A program made the translations under genes and the position numbers. DNA of 52,882 bases from an uncultured Flammeovirgaceae bacterium (lineage in GTDB: Bacteria > Bacteroidota > Bacteroidia > Cytophagales > Cyclobacteriaceae), in contig CAJXAT010000005.1 in the NCBI GenBank assembly GCA_913050055.1, forward strand, positions 1-52,882, read 5' to 3'. The notes under the pieces were generated by a model. It was not told the origin of the DNA and searched no databases. It saw only the letters and a program-made list of their open reading frames with translations. Positions within the stretch are counted from its first letter, which is position 1; every line of letters begins with the position of its first letter. This document shows, one piece after another, positions 1 to 9,941 of the stretch.

Positions 1-190
1 GTGAATTTCTCTAAAGAAAGAGAGTTTTATTTACTTTTGTAACTAACGTTCATAGCCCTAGGCCTTGAAGATCAGTGAATTTCTACCCGGTTGTTTCGAT
101 TGTTGTATTCTGTTATGATCGACTTTTCTAGGGATTTTTTGTTCTTTTATCTCTATATATTTAAAGGGCCTCTAGTGTTGGGGAGTAGAT

Positions 191-466
191 ATGGCCGAGG
201 ATAAAAAAGAATCCTTATGGTACCGATTGTGGGATCATAGATCACTGAAAGAAAAACGGCGTTTGAGATCGCTGGTTCCATGGATTCTTTATGGAATCGC
301 TGTTTTTTACGGAATCATCTACCTGTCTATTCTTAACACTGTTAACCGCGAAAAAACAGGTACCACGGTTTTAGCAGTAAAAAAAATGCAGGAAGACCAA
401 TTTGAAGATCTCTCTGCATTGAATAGCGTATACCTTCAGTTAGAAAGGGGGGATGGATCGGGTTAA
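191..466 (+). CDS. Small single-pass membrane protein, unknown function
   Basis: The 91-residue product has a charged N-terminal stretch rich in Lys and Arg, then one hydrophobic helix at about residues 30-48, then a polar tail. This suggests an inner-membrane protein with a basic cytoplasmic N-terminus. A purine-rich GGGGAG lies five bases before the ATG and could serve as a ribosome binding site, which is uncommon in this phylum. The stop overlaps the end of the convergent gene at 463-888 by four bases. I recognise no family. The ATG, the membrane helix and the tight convergent packing support a real gene, but there is no functional clue. Confidence 0.6.
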   Translation: MAEDKKESLWYRLWDHRSLKEKRRLRSLVPWILYGIAVFYGIIYLSILNTVNREKTGTTVLAVKKMQEDQFEDLSALNSVYLQLERGDGSG

Positions 467-888
467 TCTTTAGTTAGCTTCATCCAGATCCCTCCAATGA
501 TCATTGCGGCAAATGTCAATAAGAAAACAGCTGCAGCAGGTTCAGGCGTGAATGATGAAGGTACTCCCTGATCAAATGTATGGCCAGTGAAGGCAATAAA
601 ACTTTCCGCAACAGATGATATGTCCACGCCCTGAGATTCTAATTCTGATAACTTGAAGGATTGAGTTAATTGATTGATGCGCAAATACGAAAAAATATTG
701 TATCCATAAAAGGTGGTGCAAAGCCCGAATAACGTTACCAATATTTTTCCTAAAGTATTGGCATTATTTTCCCTTTGAACCCTGACCAGTCTGAAAGAGA
801 TGAAAATCAGTCCTGTGAAGGTTAATAGATAAATGGCGTTAGCGATAAAGGCTAATTGATAATAATTTAATATTTCTAGTTCTCCCAT
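463..888 (-). CDS. Three-helix membrane protein, unknown function
   Basis: The 141-residue protein shows three hydrophobic stretches at about residues 8-31, 47-67 and 118-137. A polar loop of roughly 50 residues lies between helices two and three, and the tail is short (KLTKD). It is convergent with, and overlaps by four bases, the small membrane gene at 191-466. I do not recognise a family. A Pro-Glu-Pro followed by the last helix resembles a PEP-CTERM sorting tail, but the protein has two more helices and no Arg cluster, so I do not use that reading. Confidence 0.65.
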   Translation of the reverse strand: MGELEILNYYQLAFIANAIYLLTFTGLIFISFRLVRVQRENNANTLGKILVTLFGLCTTFYGYNIFSYLRINQLTQSFKLSELESQGVDISSVAESFIAFTGHTFDQGVPSSFTPEPAAAVFLLTFAAMIIGGIWMKLTKD

Positions 889-1242
889 TCTATGATTGTA
901 TAAAATTTAAAAAAGAAATAAATTTAATAAAAAAACATCAATGTTATAGGTGGGGTGAAGTCTATTTTTATTTTACTACTAGAATCTACATAAAGTGGTT
1001 TTGATAATTATTTCGATCAATGACGGCATTTTCGGTAGGCACCTGATTAGGCGAAATATCTCTAGAACCAACCAGATAATTCTCAGATCAAAAAGTAATG
1101 GCCTAAAAAAAAGAAAGCAATAAAGAGGTTAGACTAAAGACAGAAAGAGCTTAAAGATCCCTTAAAAATCAAATATCATAAATTATTATGTATTAATTCT
1201 ATTTAACTTTAGTTTTTATTTAGGTACTTGTGTACGGTTAAA
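889..1242. other. Intergenic region, no gene seen
   Basis: About 350 bases of AT-rich sequence between the start of the three-helix membrane protein gene and the 3' end of the thioredoxin-like remnant. I see no convincing open frame, RNA gene or strong hairpin. Confidence 0.5.
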
Positions 1243-1660
1243 TCAATCCCTCTGAATGAGTTCATCTAGGAGTATAATCAGTTCAGGATTTGAGGGACGC
1301 ATCACATCGGTGCTCACAATATCTCCATCGGGATAGAGAAATATAAATCTTGGAATCCCTTCAATGGCATAATCAGTGATATCCAGGTTCGAAATATAGG
1401 GTTCCATATTCTCCATGCATAAATGAATAGTAGCCTGATTTAAGGTAGATGGTATCGAGAAAAGTATGGTCGGATGTTACTGTAATTTCATATTGGAAAT
1501 CATCCCCATTATTTTTATCGGACTTGTCACAGGGTGCTCGATAGTTTCTGAAAAAATCACATAATCAATTGTATTTTCTTTGCTGCAGCTAAATAAGAGT
1601 TTGACCACAAGACTTTGAACAGATGATGTATTTCTTTCGTAATTCAAAGTGATAAATCTT
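1243..1660 (-). pseudogene. Decayed TlpA/ResA-like thioredoxin lipoprotein gene
   Basis: Read on the minus strand, the 3' part (about 1243-1440) encodes a TlpA-type C-terminus: GIPRFIFLYPDGDIV, containing the cis-proline loop, then MRPSNPELIILLDEL and a stop. The 5' part (about 1480-1630) encodes a lipoprotein front, LLFSCSKEN, followed by a beta-strand-rich stretch like the N-terminal domain of Bacteroidota TlpA family lipoproteins. The fragments are in different frames, a stop lies near 1480, no start codon is in frame, and the whole CxxC-bearing middle is gone: about 140 codons remain against roughly 350-400 usual. The protein would have been a periplasmic thiol-disulfide oxidoreductase. 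Assignment rests on the motifs I can read. Confidence 0.72.
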
Positions 1661-2080
1661 TTTTGGGATATTGTGATTAACCTAAATTAACCCAATATAA
1701 TTGGTAAATAATCTTCACCGAGAGGAAAGATCAAATAATTATATTAAACAATTTTTTAAAGAGCTATAAGATTGAAATAATTCAGGTTTAGAAGAAAATT
1801 AAAGTGATGTGAATTATAAATTAAGCAAGACTTCAGGGTAGCAATCAAAGATTATGGAGTAAGGTAACAGTAACGGTGAGAATATGTTTATTTATGCTAG
1901 CGATAAAGATTTTAATGCAGCTTAAGATCCAGTCCAAAGGGCCAACTCACTAGTCCCATAACACCTAAAAAATAGCATAAATGATGGGTTTTATGGTGTT
2001 CATATTTATCTGATCATATTTTTCCTAAAAGCATAGGCATTGATAAAGAATATTATCAGTTTTACGGAAAATAAAAAAAT
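1661..2080. other. Intergenic region, no gene seen
   Basis: About 420 bases of AT-rich sequence with stops in all frames, between the divergent thioredoxin remnant and the secreted two-module protein. No promoter box, hairpin or RNA gene is convincing. Confidence 0.45.
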
Positions 2081-3376
2081 ATGAGAATAGCTATTTTTTT
2101 AACGTCGCTTTTTTTGGAACTCATTGGTCACTCACAGTCTTTGCCCATAGATTTTGAGACGACCATCAATACCTCTGATTTTGTTGATTTTGACGGAGGG
2201 ATAGCCTCCGTTTTGGAAAACCCACAGGTTGAGGGAATCAATACAAGTACCCATGTCGCCAAAATAATCAGATCAAATGGGGCCATTTGGGCAGGGAGTA
2301 AAATAGCATTACAAGACAACCTAGATTTCAGTACGTCAAACTCCATTTCGATGAAAGTTTACACTACTGCTCCAGTGGGAACTATCGTTAAATTTAAATT
2401 GGAAGGAGCGGCCGGTGCTGCAGAAAGGGATGTTGAAACTACGGTATCTAGTCAATGGGAGGTCTTGACCTGGGACTTCACAGGTGAGCCTTCAAATTTT
2501 AATTTTATTGTTTTCATGTTTGATTTTGGAAATGTGGGTGATGGATCGGCCACCTCAACATTTTTATTTGATGACATTGAGCAGTGGTTTGGAGGGACTC
2601 AAATAGATCTGCCTTTAGATTTCGAAGGCACCTCCGTGAACTATACCATGACTGATTTTGGGGGGAATGAGTCTTTTTTAGCAGATGATCCAATGAATTC
2701 TGAAAATAAGGTAATGCAGGTCATAAAAACTAGTACAGCAGCCACTTGGGCTGGAACGACGCTGGGTACGCCTTCGGGCTTTGCAACCCCTATTCCGCTC
2801 TCCTTAACAGATTCAAAAATAACCGTCAAAGTATGGTCACCGGCAGCGGGTATGCCGATTCGTTTGAAAGTAGAAGATGCTAATGATCCTACCCATACTT
2901 GTGAAACAGAAACAAACACTACAGTTGCTGAAGAATGGGAAGTATTAACGTTTGATTTTGTTGATCAAGCACCAGGTACAGAGTTTTTAAGTATCGGCTT
3001 AGAGCGAGGATGGATTTATAACATGGCATCCATTTTTTTTAATTTTGGAACTGAGGGTGCTACAGCGGGGGCAAAGACTTATTATTTTGATGAGGTCAAA
3101 TTTTATGAATCGATGGGAGGAACTACTGATGATAAGGAGACCATTTTATCTTTAATGAGCCCATCAATGATGATTTATCCCAATCCAGCTCAAGATAGGA
3201 TCCATATTCTAATGAGTGAGTTTAAGGAAGCCATTATTTATACTTTATCAGGAAAGAGCGTATTCAGGACCAAAGAAAAGTTAATTGATTTGATGACTAT
3301 GAGTGAAGGTATATATGTCATACAGTTGGAGAATAACATTGGAGCCAAGGAGCAGTTTAGGTTAATAAAAAACTAG
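2081..3376 (+). CDS. Secreted two-module (CBM-like) protein with T9SS sorting tail
   Basis: The 431-residue protein starts with a signal peptide (cleavage near residue 20, after GHSQ). Two homologous beta-rich modules follow at about 22-170 and 175-345. Each begins with LP(I/L)DFE, carries a WAG motif and a 'WE(V)LT(W/F)DF' core strand, and ends in a '(F/Y)(L/Y)FD(D/E)' strand. Modules of this kind occur beside GH16 beta-glucanase domains in Bacteroidota and are thought to bind polysaccharide. The last 75 residues form a type A T9SS sorting domain: MIYPNPAQD, a GIYVIQL strand and a short basic end. I infer export by T9SS and surface attachment or release. No catalytic domain is present and none lies next door, so it may be a binding protein alone. 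Confidence 0.85.
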   Translation: MRIAIFLTSLFLELIGHSQSLPIDFETTINTSDFVDFDGGIASVLENPQVEGINTSTHVAKIIRSNGAIWAGSKIALQDNLDFSTSNSISMKVYTTAPVGTIVKFKLEGAAGAAERDVETTVSSQWEVLTWDFTGEPSNFNFIVFMFDFGNVGDGSATSTFLFDDIEQWFGGTQIDLPLDFEGTSVNYTMTDFGGNESFLADDPMNSENKVMQVIKTSTAATWAGTTLGTPSGFATPIPLSLTDSKITVKVWSPAAGMPIRLKVEDANDPTHTCETETNTTVAEEWEVLTFDFVDQAPGTEFLSIGLERGWIYNMASIFFNFGTEGATAGAKTYYFDEVKFYESMGGTTDDKETILSLMSPSMMIYPNPAQDRIHILMSEFKEAIIYTLSGKSVFRTKEKLIDLMTMSEGIYVIQLENNIGAKEQFRLIKN

Positions 3377-3408
3377 GAAGATCGTTGTATACAGAAATAA
3401 TCAAGCCT

Positions 3409-3416
3409 TATATTTG
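3409..3416 (+). promoter_or_regulatory. Candidate -7 promoter box (TANNTTTG) for the OmpL47-type gene
   Basis: TATATTTG matches the Bacteroidota -7 consensus. A TTG at 3385-3387 lies 21 bases upstream, compatible with a -33 element. It would give a leader of roughly 130 bases before the ATG at 3556. Confidence 0.4.
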
Positions 3417-3555
3417 CAACTATATTATTTTTATTTTTATCTTACCCATTATTTTAATAATGAACTATTCTAAATAGACGAGCACACACAATTGATTGTC
3501 TGTTCACGATTAAATTTTAGTTATAGTAACAAACCAGTAATGCACATTAAATATC

Positions 3556-5295
3556 ATGATCAATAAGCTATTTACGATATTATTAAGCTTGTTATGCTTT
3601 GAAAGCTTTTCCCAGGAGCCCATAAAACCAATACATCAGAAAAAGGTTTATCAAAAAGATGGTAATATTTATGTGCAAAAGCAAATGCCGCTTTACCTTA
3701 AATTCAGTGTAGAACCTGACGGAGAAAACTATAATTTTCATAGTAAAGGAACACCTGATTTTGCCGATCCAATGTATTTAGATACGGAAGGAATAAACTT
3801 CATTCGAAGTAAATGGGCGGTAAATAAAGATACAAAGAGAACAAAAAGTCCTCAAGAGGAAATTTTGTATGAAATATATGCTGATGGAGTTCCTCCCACC
3901 ACTAAAATAAATTTTGCTGGGGCTCCTAATTTTACTAAAGATGGAGTCACGTATTATGGTCAAGGCTTGCAAATATCGTTATCGTCTAAAGATTGGATTG
4001 CGGGTGTTCAACAAACTTATTTTGCCTTAAACGGCGGATATCAAAATTACAATGTAAGTCTAAAACCTGATGTGGAAAGAGATTATACGGTCTATTTCTA
4101 CGCTACTGATAATGTTGGCAACGTCGAAAACACTCAAAACGTAAATTTTGTCTCAGATTTGAGCCCACCGACTACCTCTAAATATTTTGAAGGAAGAGTA
4201 CATGAAAGAAATGTTATGTCACCCAATACTCGCATCCTATTTGCCGGCAATGATGGCTTATCTGGAGTTAGAGAAACCCATGCGTACTTTAATGAAGGTA
4301 CAGATAGAATTATGGGAAAAATTAATTTCAAAAGCCTTGAGGACGGTGAGCATACTATCAAATATTACTCAATCGATAACGTAGGAAATAAAGAGGAAAT
4401 AAATACTTTTGACTTTTATCTTGATAAAATTCCACCTGAAACTGATGTAATGATCAGCGGTGACAGGCATAAAGCATCCAGTAACGTTAATTATGTCTCA
4501 CGGAGGACTTTGATAACCCTCACCAGTGACGACAATAAGTCCGGAGTTGATGCAGTTTACTACAGGGTGAATGGATCAAGAAAATCTATCTATGGCGATA
4601 ATATTATTCTACCTGCCATGTTTGGATTAGATACTATTAGTTACTATGCTGAGGATAGAGTAGGTAACGCTTCAAAAGAGGAATATCTATTTGTTCATAT
4701 GGATAATGACGCGCCTACGACAAATATTGAGTTTGGAACACCGCAATTTTACAAATCACAAGTGTTGTATGTCACAAGTACAACAAAAATTAATTTCCAG
4801 CCATTGGATAATGGTTCTGGCATAAGGACAACTTCATTTGCTATTGATGAAGGTCAGAATAGTGAATATGAAGGAGAGTTTAGCGTAAATGGAGAGGGTA
4901 TTCACTCGGTCAATTTTTTTTCAACAGACAATGTTAATAATGAAGAGAGAGTAACAGTTTCACGCTTTCATATTGATAACACACCACCAGTGATAGACTA
5001 CGCTTTTAGTGTTGAGGCATCATTAGAGATTGATGATGAAATAGGTCGATTTAAATTATACCCTTCTTATACGGCTATGTTTTTAAGTGCCACAGATCAA
5101 GATGTAGGAACAGAAAATATTTTCTATTCGATTGATAGTGGGCCTTTATTGAAGCTCGACAAAAGACAAAGTGTAGATCTTTCTGAAATTAATAGGTCTA
5201 ACAGCAAGCGTCTTGTTCGAGTAAAAATAATAGCCGAAGATAAGCTAGGTAATAGATCAGAGAGAGAAGCTATTTTCTATGTAGATGGGGTTTAA
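3556..5295 (+). CDS. OmpL47-type beta-repeat secreted protein
   Basis: The 579-residue protein has a signal peptide (MINKLFTILLSLLCFESFSQ). Five repeats of about 85-95 residues begin near residue 112. Each starts with a D..(P/A)P(T/E/V) linker, has an aromatic-rich Ig-like core with 'SGV' or similar, and closes with D(N/R/K)(V/L)GN or DNVNN, as in the OmpL47-type domain and related Ig-like repeats that follow 'ATDNVGN' signatures. The first 110 residues look like a separate beta domain. The chain stops straight after the last repeat, with no T9SS tail, lipobox or membrane anchor. The role is unknown; surface or extracellular-matrix binding is an inference. Genes upstream and downstream are far away, so it is probably monocistronic. 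Confidence 0.82.
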   Translation: MINKLFTILLSLLCFESFSQEPIKPIHQKKVYQKDGNIYVQKQMPLYLKFSVEPDGENYNFHSKGTPDFADPMYLDTEGINFIRSKWAVNKDTKRTKSPQEEILYEIYADGVPPTTKINFAGAPNFTKDGVTYYGQGLQISLSSKDWIAGVQQTYFALNGGYQNYNVSLKPDVERDYTVYFYATDNVGNVENTQNVNFVSDLSPPTTSKYFEGRVHERNVMSPNTRILFAGNDGLSGVRETHAYFNEGTDRIMGKINFKSLEDGEHTIKYYSIDNVGNKEEINTFDFYLDKIPPETDVMISGDRHKASSNVNYVSRRTLITLTSDDNKSGVDAVYYRVNGSRKSIYGDNIILPAMFGLDTISYYAEDRVGNASKEEYLFVHMDNDAPTTNIEFGTPQFYKSQVLYVTSTTKINFQPLDNGSGIRTTSFAIDEGQNSEYEGEFSVNGEGIHSVNFFSTDNVNNEERVTVSRFHIDNTPPVIDYAFSVEASLEIDDEIGRFKLYPSYTAMFLSATDQDVGTENIFYSIDSGPLLKLDKRQSVDLSEINRSNSKRLVRVKIIAEDKLGNRSEREAIFYVDGV

Positions 5296-6009
5296 TCCTT
5301 TTAATATTAAATTTCACAATTGGTGAATTTCTTTTAGTTAAATCATAGATTATTTCTTTTTCCAATATTATAAAGGAGAGAAGTATTGCCTATATTGTCT
5401 TCGCTTTATCACAATTTTTGATGAAAGTTGAAATAATCTCAAAATATCTATTGATGTGAAGGTTGTTTTAGTAAAATTGTTGAACAGCTGGAATGTTGGA
5501 TTCACAACAATCTCATGTGTATGAGAGAGTGCTCATGCATGTTTATAAATTACGTAATGAATTCAAAAAAAAATGTCTGGTAAGTTTCCCCAATCTTCAG
5601 TGTCATCAGCTCTATTTTACCTTCTGATTTCTCTTGGTGAATGGTAGCTAAACGATAGATTGTTCGGTAAATTCTGTTCAGTAAAATTAATCTCGATAAG
5701 AACAAACTATCATAAATATATAAAAATTATTGGCTGTGGTTTGAGTTTATTGTGGTGGCTGAGTACAAATATTTACCCCCTTACCTGTTGATAATACCGG
5801 GGTATTGATTTTTACGTATAATGAACATTTTGAAAATAATACTGTGATTTTCTTTATTGAGAATTTTGGTAGCGTTTTATCCTAAAGTAGTGACATTTTT
5901 TGTCTTTTGAGGTATAAATGTTATATTTCTTGAGAAATATAGGCTAAAGCTATGATTATATTATTTGTATGTATTCAAGTAATTGATACATTCAATTAAC
6001 CACTTTTTT
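5296..6009. other. Long intergenic region with one short dyad
   Basis: About 710 bases without a credible gene in either strand. It holds a dyad AATACC-GG-GGTATT at 5793-5806, some 200 bases before the propeller gene, which could be a protein-binding site. Otherwise I see AT-rich filler. Confidence 0.45.
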
Positions 6010-9000
6010 ATGTTTAAATCCCCATTTTTCCGACGAATCAGTTGGCTTCTACTTATTACTTGCGGCCTCCCTCCCTATATCTTAGATGCACAATCCATTG
6101 ACCCAGTGGATTACCAAGATTTAGACTATCGTATGATTGGTCCCTTTCGGGCCAGTAGAACCGTTGGAGGGACTGGTGTGCCTTCTCAACCCAACATCTT
6201 TTACATGGGGGTGAATAATGGTGGTGTTTGGAAAACCGATGATTTTGGACGCACATGGAATCCGATATTCGATGATGCCCCTACCGGATCCATTGGGGAT
6301 ATCGCCGTCTCAGAGAGTCAGCCTGAGGTTCTTTACGTGGGTACTGGTGAAGGCCTACATCGTCCAGATTTGGGTGTTGGAAACGGTATTTTTAAAAGTA
6401 TCGATGGTGGAAAAAGTTGGACACATATCGGATTATCAGATGTACAGCAGGTAGGTCGTGTAGTCATTCATCCTACCCAACCAGAACTTGTTTTTGTAGC
6501 AGGTTTGGGACATCCTTATGGGTCCAATGAAGAACGTGGCGTATTTAAAACGGATAATGGAGGCAAGAATTGGCGTAAGGTACTTTACCTTGATGAGCAT
6601 ACCGGCGCGATACAGGTAGAGTTTGATCCGAATAATCCTGAAATACTATTTGCAGATATGTGGCAACATCAGGAAGGACCCTGGGAAAATGCCAATTGGT
6701 CAGGTCCTAATAGTGGTTTGTATAAGTCGACAGATGGTGGTGAACATTGGAGAAAAATAGAAACGGGATTGCCAGGGGTTGAGCAAGGTTTAGGCAGGAT
6801 AGGGTTCACCATTGCACCCAGCAATTCAAATCTTATGTTTGCCCTAGTAGATGCACGCGAAGCAGGTGGTCTTTACAAAAGTATAGACGGGGGAGAAAGT
6901 TGGTTTTTTTTACATGGCAATAGAAGGCTTTGGGGTCGAGGGGGAGACTTTGCTGAAATTAAAGTACATCCCAAAGATCCCGATCGATTGTATGTGGGTA
7001 ATGTGGCTTCCTATACCTCTGCTGACGGAGGGAAAACATGGAGTTCCCTGAAGGGAGCACCGGGAGGAGATGATTACCACCGCATTTGGATCAATCCAAA
7101 TTTCCCTGATATTATGTTGTTCGTGGCCGACCAAGGTGCCATCGTCACGGTAAATGCTGGAAGAACTTGGAGTTCTTGGTACAATCAACCCACGGCCCAA
7201 CTTTATCATGTTGCTACAGATGGGGACTTTCCTTATATGGTGTATGGAGGTCAGCAGGAAAGTGGAGCCATTGGCATTGCGAGCAGAGGAGATGGGGGTC
7301 AAATTAGTTTTAGAGAATTTATGGGTATTGGTGCTGATGAGTATGCATACGTAGCTCCAGATCCTAAAGATCCCAATATCATTTATGGGGGTCGCGTCAC
7401 CCGATTCAATAAATTGACGGGCCAATCTCAAAGTATCACACCTGAGACCGTGCGTTCAGGAGATTATCGGTTTGTAAGAACCCTACCATTGATGTTTCAT
7501 CCTGCGAACGATAATGTACTTTTGTTTGCCACCAATGTATTGTGGCAAACCACCAATGAAGGTCAAAGTTGGGATGTCATCAGTCCTGATTTGACTTACG
7601 AACGACCTGAAGTTCCTGCCAGTGTGGGTATTTACAAGACCAAAGAGATGGAAAAGATGGCCCGCAGAGGGGTCATTTATTCACTCGGCCCTTCTCCATT
7701 GGCAGCCCATATTATTTGGGCAGGCACTGATGACGGTCGCGTCCACTTAACTAAGGATGGTGGTGTAAACTGGCAGGACGTCACGCCTCCTCAAATCTCA
7801 TCATGGGATAAAGTTACTCAAATAGACGCCAGTTATTTTGATGAAAACACGGCTTACATTGCCATTAATGCCATAAGAAAAGATGATATGGCGCCTTATA
7901 TTTATAAAACGCTCGATGCGGGTAAAAACTGGAAATTGGTTACCGAAGGCCTTCCTTCAAACGCTCCTGTAAATGTAGTGAGGGCTGATCCAAAGCAAGT
8001 GGGTTTGTTGTTTGCAGGAACCGAGATAGCTGTATATTTTTCTATAGATGAGGGAGCTCATTGGCAATCACTTCGTAATAATATGCCTGCCACCTCTATT
8101 AGGGACTTGGTAATTCATGAGGATGACCTAGTGGTAGGTACCCATGGCCGTTCTATTTGGATTTTAGATAATATAGCGCCCTTACGGGAAATGATAAAAA
8201 TGCAAAAGGAGTCTGTTTACTTATTTACACCTTCCTTAGCGACCCGAGTGAGAGACAATATGTTTCATGATACGCCGCTGCCACCTGAAGAGCCTACCGG
8301 ACAAAATCCTCCCGATGGTGCTATTTTAGATTATCATCTTGCGGCAGATGCAAGTTCAGTACAACTAGAGGTGCTGCATCAAGAAGGGAAGGTTATAAGA
8401 AGTTATGCTAGCGATGATTTACCCGTAAATGTGGATACTACTACCCAACGCTATCCAACCTATTGGATGCGGCCGGTTGAAGAATTGGGAACGAGCGCTG
8501 GCCATCATCGTTTTATATGGGATTTAAAATATACGCCACCTAGGGGTGCTGAGGCTTCCTATTCTATCGCTGCTGTTCATAATAGTACACCTAGTGGCCC
8601 ATTTGGTCCTATGGTTAATCCAGGACGTTATCGTGTCCGTCTTACGGTTGATGGTGAGGTTACCGAAAAACCTTTGGTCTTGCGTATGGATCCTAGGGTG
8701 TTAATCAGTGCAGCGGCCTTACAGTCCCAGCATAACTTGAGTATGGCATGTTATCGGGCCTATCATGAATTACAACAAATGGCGGAAGCTATTTTCACAC
8801 AAAAGAAACCATCCTTGGCTGCTTTGGCTTTGTTAGGTACGGGTAGCCCACGTGATCAGGATATATTGTATGGTAGCATTCGTGCAGTTTCTCCAGAAAA
8901 AGAAACTATTATCGGTCTTCAGAATAAATTAATTTATATGATGAATGTACTGCAATCGGCAGATGTTAACCCAACATCACAAGCACAAAATGGGGTTAAA

Positions 9001-9054
9001 AATTTATTAGATGTAGCAGTAATTTTGAAAGTTAGGTGGAATAAAGGAGGTTGA
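6010..9054 (+). CDS. Secreted sortilin/VPS10-like BNR beta-propeller protein
   Basis: I start at the ATG at 6010; the longer frame would use TTG at 5983. The 1014-residue protein has a signal peptide ending near ILDAQ. About eleven Asp-box (BNR) motifs follow, such as KSIDGGKSW, KTDNGGKNW, KSTDGGEHW and LTKDGGVNW, spread over roughly the first 730 residues, which predicts one or two beta-propellers. The last 270 residues are a less repetitive beta/alpha region typical of Bacteroidota 'VPS10 domain / glycosyl hydrolase' proteins. Such proteins are often labelled glycosyl hydrolases, but no catalytic acid is evident to me. Location is periplasmic or secreted. The specific substrate is unknown. 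The gene stands alone. Confidence 0.85.
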   Translation: MFKSPFFRRISWLLLITCGLPPYILDAQSIDPVDYQDLDYRMIGPFRASRTVGGTGVPSQPNIFYMGVNNGGVWKTDDFGRTWNPIFDDAPTGSIGDIAVSESQPEVLYVGTGEGLHRPDLGVGNGIFKSIDGGKSWTHIGLSDVQQVGRVVIHPTQPELVFVAGLGHPYGSNEERGVFKTDNGGKNWRKVLYLDEHTGAIQVEFDPNNPEILFADMWQHQEGPWENANWSGPNSGLYKSTDGGEHWRKIETGLPGVEQGLGRIGFTIAPSNSNLMFALVDAREAGGLYKSIDGGESWFFLHGNRRLWGRGGDFAEIKVHPKDPDRLYVGNVASYTSADGGKTWSSLKGAPGGDDYHRIWINPNFPDIMLFVADQGAIVTVNAGRTWSSWYNQPTAQLYHVATDGDFPYMVYGGQQESGAIGIASRGDGGQISFREFMGIGADEYAYVAPDPKDPNIIYGGRVTRFNKLTGQSQSITPETVRSGDYRFVRTLPLMFHPANDNVLLFATNVLWQTTNEGQSWDVISPDLTYERPEVPASVGIYKTKEMEKMARRGVIYSLGPSPLAAHIIWAGTDDGRVHLTKDGGVNWQDVTPPQISSWDKVTQIDASYFDENTAYIAINAIRKDDMAPYIYKTLDAGKNWKLVTEGLPSNAPVNVVRADPKQVGLLFAGTEIAVYFSIDEGAHWQSLRNNMPATSIRDLVIHEDDLVVGTHGRSIWILDNIAPLREMIKMQKESVYLFTPSLATRVRDNMFHDTPLPPEEPTGQNPPDGAILDYHLAADASSVQLEVLHQEGKVIRSYASDDLPVNVDTTTQRYPTYWMRPVEELGTSAGHHRFIWDLKYTPPRGAEASYSIAAVHNSTPSGPFGPMVNPGRYRVRLTVDGEVTEKPLVLRMDPRVLISAAALQSQHNLSMACYRAYHELQQMAEAIFTQKKPSLAALALLGTGSPRDQDILYGSIRAVSPEKETIIGLQNKLIYMMNVLQSADVNPTSQAQNGVKNLLDVAVILKVRWNKGG

Positions 9055-9166
9055 TCGTTGATGAAAGTGATGAAATGAGTCTTTTTTTTTAAGAAAAGCA
9101 TTAATGATTTTAGCCTAAGTAATAGAATCCACTTGGGTCATAATATATAAGAGCCAATCATGTTAA

Positions 9167-9720
9167 TTACATTATTCTTGCTCGGACATTTAAATCCGGA
9201 GCTACCGAGCTTGAAGCGCCAGATACTTCAAAATCGTTTCGATTAACCCTTTCCATGATCTGAAATCCTACTTTATTGAGGTTATTTCGGGTTTTGGTTG
9301 AGCCTATGTGACTTGCAGATAAAATTACTTCCTTGGTGTTACGTTTCATAGTTAAATCACCCATTACTTTGTAGGTGTTCTCACTTGATTTGATAAACGT
9401 TTTACTTATAAAGCTGATCGTCGGATGATTTACCATGTCAAAAAAAATCAACAGTTTCAAGTACTTATTGCGACCTTCGCACCGGTGCTGATACTACTAA
9501 CTTGAGCTTTGAAGCTCACTCGAGCGCCCGTAAAATCTACAGGTATTCCACCCTCCACTTTCGTTTCAAATTCCATTAATCTTCCATTGATAAATGAGAT
9601 GCCAGTATGCTTGGCATTAAATATGATACTGGTGTTCTTGGGATCTATTTTCCAGATTTGAGCATGAGCACTAATGCTCAAAAAGAGGATCAATAGCAAT
9701 GTGTATAATTGGGTTTTCAT
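9167..9720 (-). pseudogene. Frameshifted YceI-family lipid-binding protein gene
   Basis: The first segment (9457-9720) has a signal peptide (MKTQLYTLLLILFLSISAHAQ) and the YceI start: WKIDPKNTSIIFNAKHTGIS, then FTGARVSFKAQVSSISTG. It stops where the second frame (9167-9460) continues with YLKLLIFFDMVNHPTISF and YKVMGDLTMKRNTKEV, the second half of a YceI lipocalin-like beta-barrel that binds isoprenoid lipids in the periplasm. A single indel near 9470, plus possibly a few lost bases, explains the break. The C-terminal strand (after DFEVSG) no longer looks like YceI, so the end may be altered too. It may be a recent pseudogene or a sequence error. Confidence 0.8.
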
Positions 9721-9884
9721 TTCGTCTTTTTTTGATGTTTATCCAATATAACCTGTTGTTGAGCTTTTTTGTTATCTTGTATAAGGGTGGTTAACTCAAG
9801 GCAGGGCAATCATGGGTTACCTCTCATAACCGAGGATTAGCTCCTGTAACTCCAGTAAATGGTTACTGGAAAATCAGTAGGTAT

Positions 9885-9918
9885 AAAAAAGCCTTTGAAT
9901 ATTGTTAAAGGCTTTTTT
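9885..9918 (-). terminator. Rho-independent terminator (bidirectional shape)
   Basis: A12-bp stem AAAAAAGCCTTT / AAAGGCTTTTTT with a 10-base loop lies just after the stop of the NTF2-like gene on the minus strand, with a run of T on either side. Confidence 0.8.
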
Positions 9919-9941
9919 ATATGGTTTTTGGGGTAGACTGA

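Noticed and set aside
463-560. PEP-CTERM-like tail (TPEPAAAVF... then a helix) in the three-helix membrane protein
   Set aside because: Two further membrane helices precede it and there is no Arg cluster, so a sorting tail is unlikely.
5983-6009. TTG start for the propeller protein
   Set aside because: An ATG at 6010 directly precedes the signal peptide and is the better start.
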